Part shown: piece by piece, positions 1 through 8,327 of the stretch
Layout of the letters: every line of letters starts with the position of its first letter
Numbering within the stretch: position 1 is the first letter of the stretch
Source: Syntrophus sp963665935
GTDB lineage: Bacteria > Desulfobacterota > Syntrophia > Syntrophales > Syntrophaceae
Direction: 5' to 3'
Assembly (NCBI GenBank): GCA_963665935.1
Contig: OY762510.1
Location: 1,426,001-1,490,000, forward strand
Length of the DNA: 64,000 nt
The notes under the pieces: model-generated
Database searches by the model: none
Seen by the model: the letters and a program-made list of their open reading frames with translations, nothing else
Told to the model about the DNA's origin: nothing
Made by a program: the position numbers and the translations under genes

Positions 1-324
1 GGAGATTTACCGGTTCTCTCCCCTGATGAGATCACCCTGAGATCGAACAGCGTGGGTGAAGGCTTTACCTATCATGTTCAAGTGGCGAAGGACAGTCAGT
101 TTCAAGAGGTCCTGGTGGATCAGAAGGTGAGCAAACCGGAAATATCGATCAAAAAACCAAAAGAAGCCGGAACTTACTTTGTGCGCATGGCTGCCATCGA
201 CCGCAACGGCAAAGCCGGCGAATTTTCTCAGCCGCAGAATTTTACAATTCAAAACAGGTTCCCCTATGAATGGGTTGGAGGTGGGACAGGACTTCTTCTT
301 TTAATTCTTCTTTTAGCCCTCTAA
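1..324 (+). CDS. C-terminal end of a FecR/Fn3-like surface protein (partial)
   Basis: The frame is open from the first base of the window, so the gene begins upstream; 107 residues are visible. They contain a beta-rich stretch with the wording typical of an Fn3-like repeat (EAGTYFVRMAAIDRNGKAG) followed by a very hydrophobic tail (GGGTGLLLLILLLAL) that could be a C-terminal membrane anchor. Proteins of this type, often with FecR and LysM domains further upstream, commonly sit beside CHASE2 kinases and adenylate cyclases in deltaproteobacteria, which fits the next two genes. The stop lies 8 bases before the response regulator start, so the three genes probably form one operon. The family call is an inference from a short fragment; a different exported protein with an Fn3-like domain is possible. 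Confidence 0.5.
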   Translation, partial: GDLPVLSPDEITLRSNSVGEGFTYHVQVAKDSQFQEVLVDQKVSKPEISIKKPKEAGTYFVRMAAIDRNGKAGEFSQPQNFTIQNRFPYEWVGGGTGLLLLILLLAL

Positions 325-332
325 GAATTTAT

Positions 333-707
333 ATGAAGAAAACCGGAAAGTTAATCCTTGTCGTTGATGACGACCCCAATCTTCGGCTCCTGCTGGCCAT
401 TCACCTCGAAAAGGCCGGCTTTCAAACGATCGAGGCATCAAACGGCGTCAAGGCCTTGCAGCTATTGCAGGACCATAAGCCGGATCTTATTGTCACAGAT
501 GCCGTCATGCCCCTGCTTGATGGCCATGGCTTGATTCGGGAGGTGAGAAGCGAGCCGGTGTTTTCCCGGATTCCCTTGATATTGCTTACGGGGAATGATG
601 GCGGCCAGCCGGTGGAAAATGCCTTGCGCCCGGACGCTTACCAGAAAAAACCCTTCGTCTTCTCTGATCTGCTGGCAAAGGTGGAAAACCTGTTGTCCAA
701 AGCCTGA
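333..707 (+). CDS. Single-domain response regulator (REC only)
   Basis: A 124-residue receiver domain without output domain. The acidic pocket is visible in LILVVDDDPN, the phospho-acceptor Asp in DLIVTDAVMP, the conserved Thr in LLLTGN and the Lys in YQKKPF. The reading frame is open further upstream to 270, but that part overlaps the previous gene and only the ATG at 333 gives a normal receiver N-terminus (MKKTGKLILVVDDD). It lies between the surface-protein fragment and a CHASE2 histidine kinase, so it is the likely phosphorylation partner of that kinase. As a stand-alone receiver it would act through protein-protein contact or in a phosphorelay. What it controls cannot be read from the sequence. 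Confidence 0.9.
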   Translation: MKKTGKLILVVDDDPNLRLLLAIHLEKAGFQTIEASNGVKALQLLQDHKPDLIVTDAVMPLLDGHGLIREVRSEPVFSRIPLILLTGNDGGQPVENALRPDAYQKKPFVFSDLLAKVENLLSKA

Positions 708-729
708 AGCTTTTAAAACGCTGCTGTCC

Positions 730-3009
730 ATGATCCAGATTCGGAAGATCCTTCTGTCTGCCCTTTGTCTCCTGATCCTTTGCGGGGTCGATTATCTCGG
801 CTTTCTGGAGGGGATGAACAACTATTTCTACGATCTGGCCTTTCGTCTTCGTGGGCCGGAAAAACCCCTGGAAAAGATTCTCATTGCCGCCATTGACGAA
901 AAAACCCTTTCTCGTCTCGGTCCCTGGCCCCTTCAGCGAACCTGGTATGCATCCCTCCTTGAAAGAACGAAGGCAGCCGACATCGTGGCTTTCGATATCG
1001 TTCTGGCCGAGACTTCCCCGGATGATCCCCTCCTTGCCGAAACCATGGATAAATACGGTCCGGTGGTTTTACCGATTCTCATCAATGAGGACCTGTCCAT
1101 CGAATATCCCGTCCGGACGTTTTCTGCTCCCCTGGCGGGACATGTTCATGTTGAACGGGGCATTGACGGGGTGGCCCGGGAAGTCTATCACACCCTCTAT
1201 TTTCAAGGGCGGCGGTTGCCATCTTTCGCTTCTGTAATCTATGAACTGGCGGAAAAGCGTTCCTTTTCCCGAAGCGCTCCTTTTGGGGAACATTCAAACG
1301 AAAGGGCCATTCTCCAGGAAAACCTCATGAGAATCAATTATTCCGGCGGTCCAGGCACGATTCCCCGGCTCCCTGTTCTCGACATCGTCCAGGGGGCTTA
1401 TCCGGAAAGCTATTTCCGGGGAAAGATCGTTCTGGTGGGGATTACGGCCATGGGATTGGTGGACAGCGTCACAACCCCTTATGCCGAATCACGGATGGGC
1501 ACGTCGGGGGTGGAAGTTCAGGCCAACATTGTCAACAACCTGCTGCTGGGCAATGCGATTCGTGTCGTCCCATTGGCCGGAAACTGGCTGATCGGTATTC
1601 CCGTCGCTCTTTTGCTGTGCTTCTGTTTCTTTCGATTGAACGAAAGAAACAGTGTCCTCCTTCTGATCGCCGCCCTGCTGCTTTATTCCCTTGTCACCTT
1701 TCTTGCATTCTCAATCTGGCACGTCTGGAATCCGCCGGCTGCGACACTGATCAGTTTTCCAATCCTTTTGACCCTGGCCTATCTTTTCAAGCTTCATGCA
1801 GCGGCGGTCAGCCTCGGCGCTACCTATGCCGCCATTTTGCCGCATCTGAGAAATGAGAGGGAAAAAGACAAGGCGGATTACGGAAGAGAAGGCCTTTCCG
1901 GTATTCTTACCCCCAGAGGGATTCAACAGCAGGCCCTTGTCCTTCATGACCTTGCCGATCAACTGATCTTTGAAAAGGAACTGTCCGATCGTATTTTACT
2001 GAGCGATCTCTTTGGTGTGGCAGTCTTCGATCCGGAGGGACGACTGATTCTGGCCAATCGCGATATCCATCGGCTGTGCGTGGAAAATGCGGTATCTCTG
2101 GACGACCGGGACCGCTTTCTTGCCGACCTGGCGAACCATGTCCTGGAAAAAGACGTGGGCAGCCCGGCCTTCGAGCAATGGCTGCAGATGGCTGCCATCA
2201 CGGTCTCTCTAGGACGACCGGAAATGCGATACCTGAAAGTGGATCTCTCTCTCCTGTCCGTTGCGGAAAAAACGTATTCCCTGTTTATCCTGTCCGACAT
2301 CACAAAGGTCAAGGAAGTGGAACTTCTGAAAGGTCAAATTGTTTCGATCGTTTCCCACGAACTGAGAACCCCCATGGCCAACATCCAGGGGTTCAGTGAA
2401 CTGCTGGTGGGCAGCCTGGAGGGGGATTTGAAGCAGTATGCCGGGATTGTCCTGGAGGAATCGGAGCGATTGACCAGATTTATCAACACCTTCCTCGACA
2501 TCAACAGGATAGAGGAGGGGCGGGAGCGGATTGAAAAGATTCCCGTACTGGTGTCGGACCTCCTCCGGCATGTTCAAACCGAGATGCAGCCAACGGCGAA
2601 GAGCAAGGCGATTGAGCTTCGTGTTGAGGCGCCCGCTGAAGGAACCCCTGTTTTGCTGGACAGCAATTTAATCGAACAGGCCCTTTTGAACCTGATCGAA
2701 AACGCCATCAAGTACAGTCCGCCGGACCGGGAGGTGATTCTCCGGGTTTCAGAAAGGTTGGACTCCGTGATCATCGATGTGGCCGATAGGGGGTATGGAA
2801 TTCGAGATGAAGACCAGAGTCGGATCTTTGATAAATTCTACCGGGCGAACTTCGAGTGTGCTGAGGATGTAAAAGGATCGGGCCTGGGGTTGGCTTTTGT
2901 GAAGCAGGCGGTTGAAGCCCAGGGGGGGCAGGTGACCGTCCAAAGCACCTTTGGAAGGGGCTCCACTTTTTCTCTCCTTTTTCCCAAAACAGCGCCGGAA
3001 CAAGGTTAA
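730..3009 (+). CDS. CHASE2-domain membrane sensor histidine kinase with PAS
   Basis: A 759-residue sensor. An N-terminal membrane segment (residues about 5-25) is followed by an extracytoplasmic CHASE2 domain (about 30-280, with IDEKTLSRLGPWP and the GKIVLVGITA region), three membrane helices (about 285-370), a PAS-like region (about 430-520) and a complete kinase core. The core shows the H-box VSHELRTPMANIQGF with the phosphorylated His at about residue 543, the N-box NLIENAIKY, G1 DRGYGI, the F-box FDKFYR and G2 GSGLGLAF. The ATG at 730 is chosen because it puts the signal anchor at the N-terminus; earlier in-frame codons overlap the response regulator. No strong ribosome binding site is seen. 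The ligand of the CHASE2 domain is unknown. Confidence 0.9.
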   Translation: MIQIRKILLSALCLLILCGVDYLGFLEGMNNYFYDLAFRLRGPEKPLEKILIAAIDEKTLSRLGPWPLQRTWYASLLERTKAADIVAFDIVLAETSPDDPLLAETMDKYGPVVLPILINEDLSIEYPVRTFSAPLAGHVHVERGIDGVAREVYHTLYFQGRRLPSFASVIYELAEKRSFSRSAPFGEHSNERAILQENLMRINYSGGPGTIPRLPVLDIVQGAYPESYFRGKIVLVGITAMGLVDSVTTPYAESRMGTSGVEVQANIVNNLLLGNAIRVVPLAGNWLIGIPVALLLCFCFFRLNERNSVLLLIAALLLYSLVTFLAFSIWHVWNPPAATLISFPILLTLAYLFKLHAAAVSLGATYAAILPHLRNEREKDKADYGREGLSGILTPRGIQQQALVLHDLADQLIFEKELSDRILLSDLFGVAVFDPEGRLILANRDIHRLCVENAVSLDDRDRFLADLANHVLEKDVGSPAFEQWLQMAAITVSLGRPEMRYLKVDLSLLSVAEKTYSLFILSDITKVKEVELLKGQIVSIVSHELRTPMANIQGFSELLVGSLEGDLKQYAGIVLEESERLTRFINTFLDINRIEEGRERIEKIPVLVSDLLRHVQTEMQPTAKSKAIELRVEAPAEGTPVLLDSNLIEQALLNLIENAIKYSPPDREVILRVSERLDSVIIDVADRGYGIRDEDQSRIFDKFYRANFECAEDVKGSGLGLAFVKQAVEAQGGQVTVQSTFGRGSTFSLLFPKTAPEQG

Positions 3010-3036
3010 TTCCGGTTCCAGATCAAAGACGACCTT

Positions 3037-5037
3037 TCAGACCAGGACTTTCCGGACCGCCCGAGCCAGATCCCCCAGGGACAGGGGCTTCATGAGGAAT
3101 TGACGAATGCCGATTTCCCGCGCCTTTTCTTCGGAAATCAGGTCACTGTAGCCTGTGCACAGAATAATGGGGATGTCGCTGCGAATCTTCAACAGTTCCG
3201 CTGCCAGTTCATCTCCCCTCATATGGGGCATGGTCATGTCCGTGACGACAATGTCAAAGGAACCGGGTTGGGAGCGAAAGAGCTCCAGTGCTTCCGTGCT
3301 GCTTTGGCGGGCCGTTACTTTAAACCCGAGGGTCGTCAGCATGGCCTTGGTTACATCGAGGATGGCCGCTTCGTCATCTACGAAAAGAACGTGCTCACTG
3401 CCCTTGGGGATCGGTTCCATATCCTCGCTTTTCGTGGGTTCGACGGTGTCAATCAGGGGCAGATAAACGTTGATGGTTGTCCCCTGGCCCGGCTCGCTGA
3501 CGACATGAATCCTGCCGCCATGATCCCGGACAATTCCATAGACAACGGATAATCCCAGCCCGGTGCCTTCTCCGGGTCCCTTGGTGGTAAAAAAAGGATC
3601 AAAAATCCGGTCAACGATCGCAGAATCGATCCCGTGTCCCGTATCCCTGACCGTCAGTCTGGCATACTCTCCCGTGGTCAGATTGAAGGCCGGCAGACGC
3701 ATGCCGGGCTCGATCTTTTCCTGATCAAGTTCAATATCCAAGATGCCGCCCTTTTCCCGCATCGCATGGAAGGCATTGGTTGCCAGGTTCATCAGAATCT
3801 GGTGAATCTGGGTCGAATCGGCCAGAATCATGATGGATTGATCGGGAATCCACTGATTGATCTGAATCGTGGACGGGAGTGTTGCCCGAAGCATCTTGAT
3901 CCCTTCCTTGATCAGGGGGGCAAGGAGGACGGGCTTTTTCTCCTGCTCCTGAGGACGGCTGAAGATGAGGATCTGCTTGATCATGTCCTTGGCCCGATTG
4001 CTGACCTGGAGAGCCCGATCAAGGTAAAACTGCCTTTTATCAGGGCTGGGGGTCAGCTTGGCCAGTTCCATATACCCGATCATGGAACTCAAAATATTAT
4101 TGAAATCGTGAGCAATGCCACCCGCCAGTGTTCCGATGGCTTCCAGTTTCTGGACCTGCTTTAACATTTCATTGGCCCGTTTCAGGTCTTCGGTCCGTTC
4201 CTGAACCAGCGCTTCCATGTGGTGGTGGGAGTCGCGCAATGTTTTTTCAGCCTGTATCCGCCGGGTGACGTCCTCAATCAGCATGAGAATATTGCTGGAC
4301 TCGCCGCAGGAGGGTAACCTTTTCACGGACAGGATGCGTTGATCCCGTTGTTCTGTTTCCGGCTGCTCGATCAGGATCGAATCCTGAGCATCAGAACCGA
4401 GCAGAGTCTCTATCTGGGTTTTCGCCGGGCCATCAAAGAGGGTAGGCAACGAAATCAGCAGAAGCTGATCCTGGGGTTTGCCCAGAATGTTCATGGCCGG
4501 GGCATTGACATAAACGATCTGATCGGAGCAGACTTCGATGATCCCTTCGGCAATGCTGTCGAGCATCGTCTGCAGGTATCGGTTCTTGGCAATCAGCTCT
4601 TTGGTTAACTGGCGCGCGGTGGTGGCTTCCAGCCCAATTCGGCCAAGCTCCGGGTGGCCATGGCCGTGGGTTTCTGCATCCTTGAGGACGGCAAAAACAA
4701 GGGCCTCCGTTTCCTTGAAAGACCCCTTGGCGATCAGGGCATCGGCGCCGATGCTGGAGGGATCCAAATCCAGCTCATGGGCAGCGGCCGACATGATTGC
4801 CAGATAGACGTTCTTCAGAGAATCCATCTGACGGATTCTTTGACATAACTCGTCACCATTGATGTTCGGCAGGAAGTAATCGCAGAGAATGATATCGGGG
4901 GTGTAATCTTCCAGGAATTTAAAAGCCGACAGGGCGTTCATGGTTGTGACAACATCATGTCCGGCATCCGTCAACTTTTTTTCTAAAAACAGGGAGAGAT
5001 GATTATTGTCGTCAATGATCAGAATCTTTTTTCTCAT
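3037..5037 (-). CDS. Hybrid sensor kinase REC-PAS-HisKA-HATPase-REC
   Basis: A 666-residue soluble hybrid kinase. It starts with a receiver (residues 1-120; ILIIDDNNH, DIILCDYFLP), then a PAS domain (about 160-265), a HisKA dimerisation helix pair with the phospho-His in GGIAHDFNNILSS, an HATPase domain (ATNAFHAM, DTGHGID, FFTTKGPGEGTGLGLS) and a second receiver (about 545-665; VLFVDDEAAI, VVTDMTMP). No membrane segment is visible, so it senses a cytoplasmic signal or receives phosphate from another kinase. It is convergent with the CHASE2 kinase, with 27 bases between the stops. The start codon is preceded by GAGG at a suitable distance. Two receivers on one chain suggest a phosphorelay hub. 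Confidence 0.9.
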   Translation of the reverse strand: MRKKILIIDDNNHLSLFLEKKLTDAGHDVVTTMNALSAFKFLEDYTPDIILCDYFLPNINGDELCQRIRQMDSLKNVYLAIMSAAAHELDLDPSSIGADALIAKGSFKETEALVFAVLKDAETHGHGHPELGRIGLEATTARQLTKELIAKNRYLQTMLDSIAEGIIEVCSDQIVYVNAPAMNILGKPQDQLLLISLPTLFDGPAKTQIETLLGSDAQDSILIEQPETEQRDQRILSVKRLPSCGESSNILMLIEDVTRRIQAEKTLRDSHHHMEALVQERTEDLKRANEMLKQVQKLEAIGTLAGGIAHDFNNILSSMIGYMELAKLTPSPDKRQFYLDRALQVSNRAKDMIKQILIFSRPQEQEKKPVLLAPLIKEGIKMLRATLPSTIQINQWIPDQSIMILADSTQIHQILMNLATNAFHAMREKGGILDIELDQEKIEPGMRLPAFNLTTGEYARLTVRDTGHGIDSAIVDRIFDPFFTTKGPGEGTGLGLSVVYGIVRDHGGRIHVVSEPGQGTTINVYLPLIDTVEPTKSEDMEPIPKGSEHVLFVDDEAAILDVTKAMLTTLGFKVTARQSSTEALELFRSQPGSFDIVVTDMTMPHMRGDELAAELLKIRSDIPIILCTGYSDLISEEKAREIGIRQFLMKPLSLGDLARAVRKVLV

Positions 5038-5450
5038 GGTACCATCCTCAATATAAGTAAGATATTGCGAGATATAACATGGGAAAAACCTAATATGAGA
5101 GCCGCTTGGTCAATTCAGTTTCCTGCATGATTTAAGCCATCCTATGAACACTCGATCCGGAATGGGGCCGTTAATCAACTTTAATGAGGCGAAGGGAGTA
5201 TGGCACAGGCCAGATGATCATTCAAGATAAAAAAGAGATCAAAACAGGGATGACCTTTTTTGGGAAACCACTGAGCTGATAAAACAGATCTGGATGAAGA
5301 AGGTCCTCTTCGGCTGGAAATGCCGGCAGAACGTTTTGTCGTCCTTGCATAACCCGTTGACTAGACAAGATAAAAGAGATAAGAGCACGATGTGCTTAAA
5401 TTTAATGGCTAAAAGCACAAAGACTATTTTTCGATTTCAGGAGGTAATTT
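5038..5450. other. Divergent intergenic region upstream of hgcA
   Basis: About 410 bases between the hybrid kinase and hgcA with no convincing gene. An open frame from 5294 runs into hgcA in another frame and has no recognisable features. The region must carry the hgcAB promoter; a candidate promoter and palindrome are listed separately. Confidence 0.6.
5357..5396 (+). promoter_or_regulatory. Candidate hgcAB promoter with adjacent palindrome
   Basis: TTGACT (5357-5362), a 17-base spacer and TAAGAG (5380-5385) form a weak sigma-70-like promoter. A perfect inverted repeat AGCAC-GAT-GTGCT (5384-5396) overlaps the end of it, a position where a repressor would block transcription. The regulator is unknown; no ArsR-type gene is adjacent. 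Confidence 0.3.
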
Positions 5451-6605
5451 ATGCCATCGGAGCAGCAAACCCGGCTGATCTTTCCCATGCTCTCGCCGAA
5501 TGCCTCTGCAGGAGGGACCGGTTCTTCGACCCTGTTAAGTCTTCCTGACCTCCATCAATCTTTTGTCAGGGGCGCCTTGCAAACAGTCATCGGCAGAGTT
5601 CCCGTGGTAGAGGCCCACCTTTCCCGTCAGGACATTCTCGGCAGCCTCAAGGTCCGCTTCGGGATCGGACGGATGCGGTATTCGATCGATCCGGGTCTCT
5701 ATGCCCTGGGAAATCCTGATGAAAAGGCCCCTGTCGTGGTTTCCGCAAACTACAAATTGAGTTTTGACTGTCTGCGGGAAGCCCTTCCCGACAGAGCCCT
5801 CTGGATTCTTGTCCTGGATACGAAAGGGGTGAATGTCTGGTGTGCCGCCGGCAAAGGCACCTTCGGGACAGAGGAACTGATCCGTCGTCTGCAATCCAGT
5901 GGTCTGGAACAGGTCGTGAGGCATCGTCGGCTGATTCTGCCACAGCTTGCAGCCCCGGGAGTAGCCGCCCATGAGGTTCGGAAACGGACCGGCTTTGCCG
6001 TATCCTATGGCCCGGTAGAGGCGCGGGATCTGCCCGCCTACCTGGATGCCGGAATGAAGGCTACAGAGGCCATGCGAAGGAAGACCTTTCCCTTTCGGGA
6101 CCGGATCGTTCTTGTTCCGATGGAATGGATTCCCGCCTTGAAGCCTTTGATCCTGCTGTGCTTCTTCTTTTTTCTTACCGCTGGAATGGAGGGTGTATCC
6201 GAATGGAAAATGTCCCTCGCTCTCGATTCGGGAATGTTCATGGTCTCCGCCCTTCTAGGGGCATTTTTTGCCGGGACGACGATTACCCCGGCCCTTTTTC
6301 CCTGGTTGCCCGGCCGGGCCTTTTCCGTCAAGGGACTGTGCCCCGCCTGGATTTTAGTCTTGATTCTGCTGGACTTACGGTTGACCTCTCCGCTGTCGCT
6401 GACGCGGGTCCTCGAGTCTTTCTCCGTCCTCTTCCTTGTGCCTGCCGCTTCCTCCTATTGGGCTATGAAATTCACCGGATCCACGCCGATCACCTCCCTG
6501 TCGGGGGTTCGGAAGGAAATTCGCTGGGCCCTTCCCCTGCAGATTGCCGGCGGATTGATTGGTCTGGTTCTCTGGATTGCGGCGAAAGTGCTGTGGATCC
6601 TTTAG
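5451..6605 (+). CDS. hgcA: Mercury methylation corrinoid protein HgcA
   Basis: HgcA is a membrane-bound corrinoid protein that passes a methyl group from the one-carbon pool to Hg(II), making methylmercury. The 384-residue product has the family's two parts: a soluble corrinoid-binding domain related to the CFeSP subunit (residues about 40-215) and a C-terminal domain of about five membrane helices (about 225-384). The diagnostic cap-helix motif NVWCAAGK is present, with the cobalt-ligand Cys at residue 131. A strong AGGAGG lies just before the ATG. hgcB follows 30 bases downstream, the usual arrangement. Upstream are only signalling genes; no methyltransferase or acetyl-CoA pathway gene is adjacent. 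The motif together with the HgcB neighbour makes the call firm. Confidence 0.97.
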   Translation: MPSEQQTRLIFPMLSPNASAGGTGSSTLLSLPDLHQSFVRGALQTVIGRVPVVEAHLSRQDILGSLKVRFGIGRMRYSIDPGLYALGNPDEKAPVVVSANYKLSFDCLREALPDRALWILVLDTKGVNVWCAAGKGTFGTEELIRRLQSSGLEQVVRHRRLILPQLAAPGVAAHEVRKRTGFAVSYGPVEARDLPAYLDAGMKATEAMRRKTFPFRDRIVLVPMEWIPALKPLILLCFFFFLTAGMEGVSEWKMSLALDSGMFMVSALLGAFFAGTTITPALFPWLPGRAFSVKGLCPAWILVLILLDLRLTSPLSLTRVLESFSVLFLVPAASSYWAMKFTGSTPITSLSGVRKEIRWALPLQIAGGLIGLVLWIAAKVLWIL

Positions 6606-6635
6606 AAAACGTTAATCCATAAGAAAAGGAACAAA

Positions 6636-6962
6636 ATGGAAACCTTGCTCTATTTGGAAAATGTGGTGACACTTCAGCTCGATGCAGAAAAGTGCATCGG
6701 CTGTGGTCTGTGCCTGGAGGTCTGCCCTCGCGGAGTCCTGAGCATGGAGAAGGGGCGGGCCGGGATTTCCAAGCGCGATGCCTGTATTGAATGCGGCGCC
6801 TGCAGCCGGAATTGCCCCACCGGCGCCTTTACTGTCGGGACGGGGCCGGGCTGTGCCACCGCCGTCATCAATTCCATGCTCGGCCGCAAGGGAGATTGCT
6901 GCTGTTGCCTTGATGATGGCGAGGGAAAAGGGGGCGGTCTCTCATCTTCCTGTTGCTGCTGA
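6636..6962 (+). CDS. hgcB: Mercury methylation ferredoxin HgcB
   Basis: HgcB is a small ferredoxin thought to reduce the corrinoid of HgcA so that it can be remethylated. The 108-residue protein has two [4Fe-4S] motifs, CIGCGLCLEVCP and CIECGACSRNCP, then the lone Cys typical of the family (GPGCATAV) and a C-terminus packed with cysteines. There are two clusters, CCCC and a final CCC, where most HgcB proteins have a single vicinal pair, so this tail is unusually rich. AAGGA precedes the ATG. It belongs to one operon with hgcA. Taken alone it could pass as a generic 2[4Fe-4S] ferredoxin, but the tail and the neighbour decide the call. Confidence 0.95.
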   Translation: METLLYLENVVTLQLDAEKCIGCGLCLEVCPRGVLSMEKGRAGISKRDACIECGACSRNCPTGAFTVGTGPGCATAVINSMLGRKGDCCCCLDDGEGKGGGLSSSCCC

Positions 6963-6963
6963 C

Positions 6964-7095
6964 CTTTTCCGGATTGCTATTCACGACTGCTATCCCCGAT
7001 CTTTCGAATATTTCGACGACGAAAGCTACCGCAAGGGATTGGAGCGGCTGCGTAAGGGATACGAGAAGCGATGGATTCCAAAAGGCAGTATGTAA
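6964..7095 (+). pseudogene. Orphan C-terminal protein fragment after hgcB
   Basis: The frame through 6964-7095 gives a protein-like end (FEYFDDESYRKGLERLRKGY and onward to a TAA) that has no start of its own: upstream the same frame runs through hgcB in the wrong frame. The charged, helix-prone composition suggests the tail of a lost gene whose 5' part was removed when hgcB came to lie here. I do not recognise the family. It may also be chance coding. Confidence 0.3.
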
Positions 7096-7375
7096 CTTTC
7101 TTGATTAACTTATTAAGTTGAAAAGGTTTAAGGAATCTTAAGGTTTATAGTAGTTAAAAAATCAGGGGATTCCCGATTGTATTGTGCTTCATTATTTTCT
7201 AGACTACACTCCTCAAAATTCGCAAATAAGATAAACTGCGGAATATTGTTCATCCGCATGAATGAACGGTGTTGAATGAGCATGTGGAGATGTTTCATTC
7301 AAAGGCTTGTCCACGGGAGGTCATTAAACGTTACCGATATTTAAAAACAGAAAAGAAAGGGGGTACGAAATAAAA
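7096..7375. other. Intergenic region between hgcAB and the VPLPPS protein
   Basis: AT-rich, without a gene. A small hairpin (7160-7178, AATC-GGGGATTCCC-GATT) followed by T-rich sequence may end hgcAB transcription. I looked for a c-di-GMP (GEMM) riboswitch, common before exported-protein genes in related bacteria, and saw no match. Confidence 0.4.
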
Positions 7376-8131
7376 ATGAAAAAAAGATCCATAATGCTTC
7401 TTGCCTTGTTTCTGTCGATAGGCGTAATTTGTGGAACAGCCCATGCGGGAAAGATTGTCCTGGCCAATGATGAGTGGACTTTATCGAACTCAGGTTATTC
7501 CTCTGTCAATGACCCGGATCAGTTCGCAAAGAACGTGGCATCCTGGTTTACCGGGGGAATGGGAGGGGGTAATTTCCTGGCCTATTCCAATAATTTCGGA
7601 CTAACAGGAAGCCAGTTGAGCAACACGATGACAGGTGCCGGGCATACCTGGACGGTATCAACTGCCGTCACTTTCGATCTGGCAACGTTATCGAGTTATG
7701 ATGGTGTTTTCCTGGCAGGGTATTACGTAAACAACCAAGTGTTGATCGATTATGTCAATAACGGCGGTAATATTTACCTTGCCGGCGGCACTGGCGTTGG
7801 AGGAGCGGCTTACGAAGCAGGGCAGTGGAATGCCTTTCTGAATACCTTTGGCCTTGGTTTTGGCACGTTTTATAACGGAGTTGGCGGGAATATCGCGATC
7901 AGCAGTACCCATCCCATTTTTGCCAGTGTCGATCATCTCTATCAAAGTAACGGAAACGACACCCTGGACTTAAATGCCGGGGATTTACGGAATCAAGTTC
8001 TGATTTCTCAAAGTGGTCATGGTTTGTATGCCGTATACGATTCCGCTGTTCCTCTTCCGCCGAGCATCCTTCTTCTTGGAACCGGTATCATTGGTCTGGT
8101 GGGCTCCAGAATTTTAAGAAAGAAAAATTAG
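7376..8131 (+). CDS. Exported protein with VPLPPS (PEP-CTERM-like) sorting tail
   Basis: A 251-residue protein with a Sec signal peptide (positive MKKRS, hydrophobic core, cleavage likely after GTAHA), a glycine- and asparagine-rich body, and a C-terminal tail made of VPLPPS, a membrane helix (ILLLGTGIIGLVG) and a basic end (SRILRKKN). That three-part tail is the pattern of exosortase/PEP-CTERM sorting signals in its VPLPP variant, so the protein is probably moved to the surface or matrix and cleaved there. The body (DGVFLAGYYVNN, GGNIYLAGGTG) suggests a Rossmann-like glutamine-amidotransferase fold without visible catalytic residues. It stands alone, closed by a strong terminator. No exosortase gene is in the window. 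Confidence 0.75.
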   Translation: MKKRSIMLLALFLSIGVICGTAHAGKIVLANDEWTLSNSGYSSVNDPDQFAKNVASWFTGGMGGGNFLAYSNNFGLTGSQLSNTMTGAGHTWTVSTAVTFDLATLSSYDGVFLAGYYVNNQVLIDYVNNGGNIYLAGGTGVGGAAYEAGQWNAFLNTFGLGFGTFYNGVGGNIAISSTHPIFASVDHLYQSNGNDTLDLNAGDLRNQVLISQSGHGLYAVYDSAVPLPPSILLLGTGIIGLVGSRILRKKN

Positions 8132-8138
8132 TTTCCTC

Positions 8139-8170
8139 CAGGGCAGGGATTTATCCCTGCCCTGTCGTTT
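8139..8170 (+). terminator. Rho-independent terminator after the VPLPPS gene
   Basis: A perfect 12-bp stem (8139-8150 with 8153-8164, core GGGCAGGGAT) and a two-base loop, followed by a short T-rich stretch. It lies 8 bases after the stop codon. Confidence 0.8.
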
Positions 8171-8327
8171 CCCTACCGTGCTCCCTTATCAACAGGGAAA
8201 AAAGTCTCGGAAAAAACCTGTTCCTTCATTCCTCCACTTGAGACCATGGACCTTTGAAAGCCCTTCGAAGGAAAAGTCAAAAACTCTGGCCGGATTTTTA
8301 CAGCAACTTTTAAAAGCCGCATCGATT

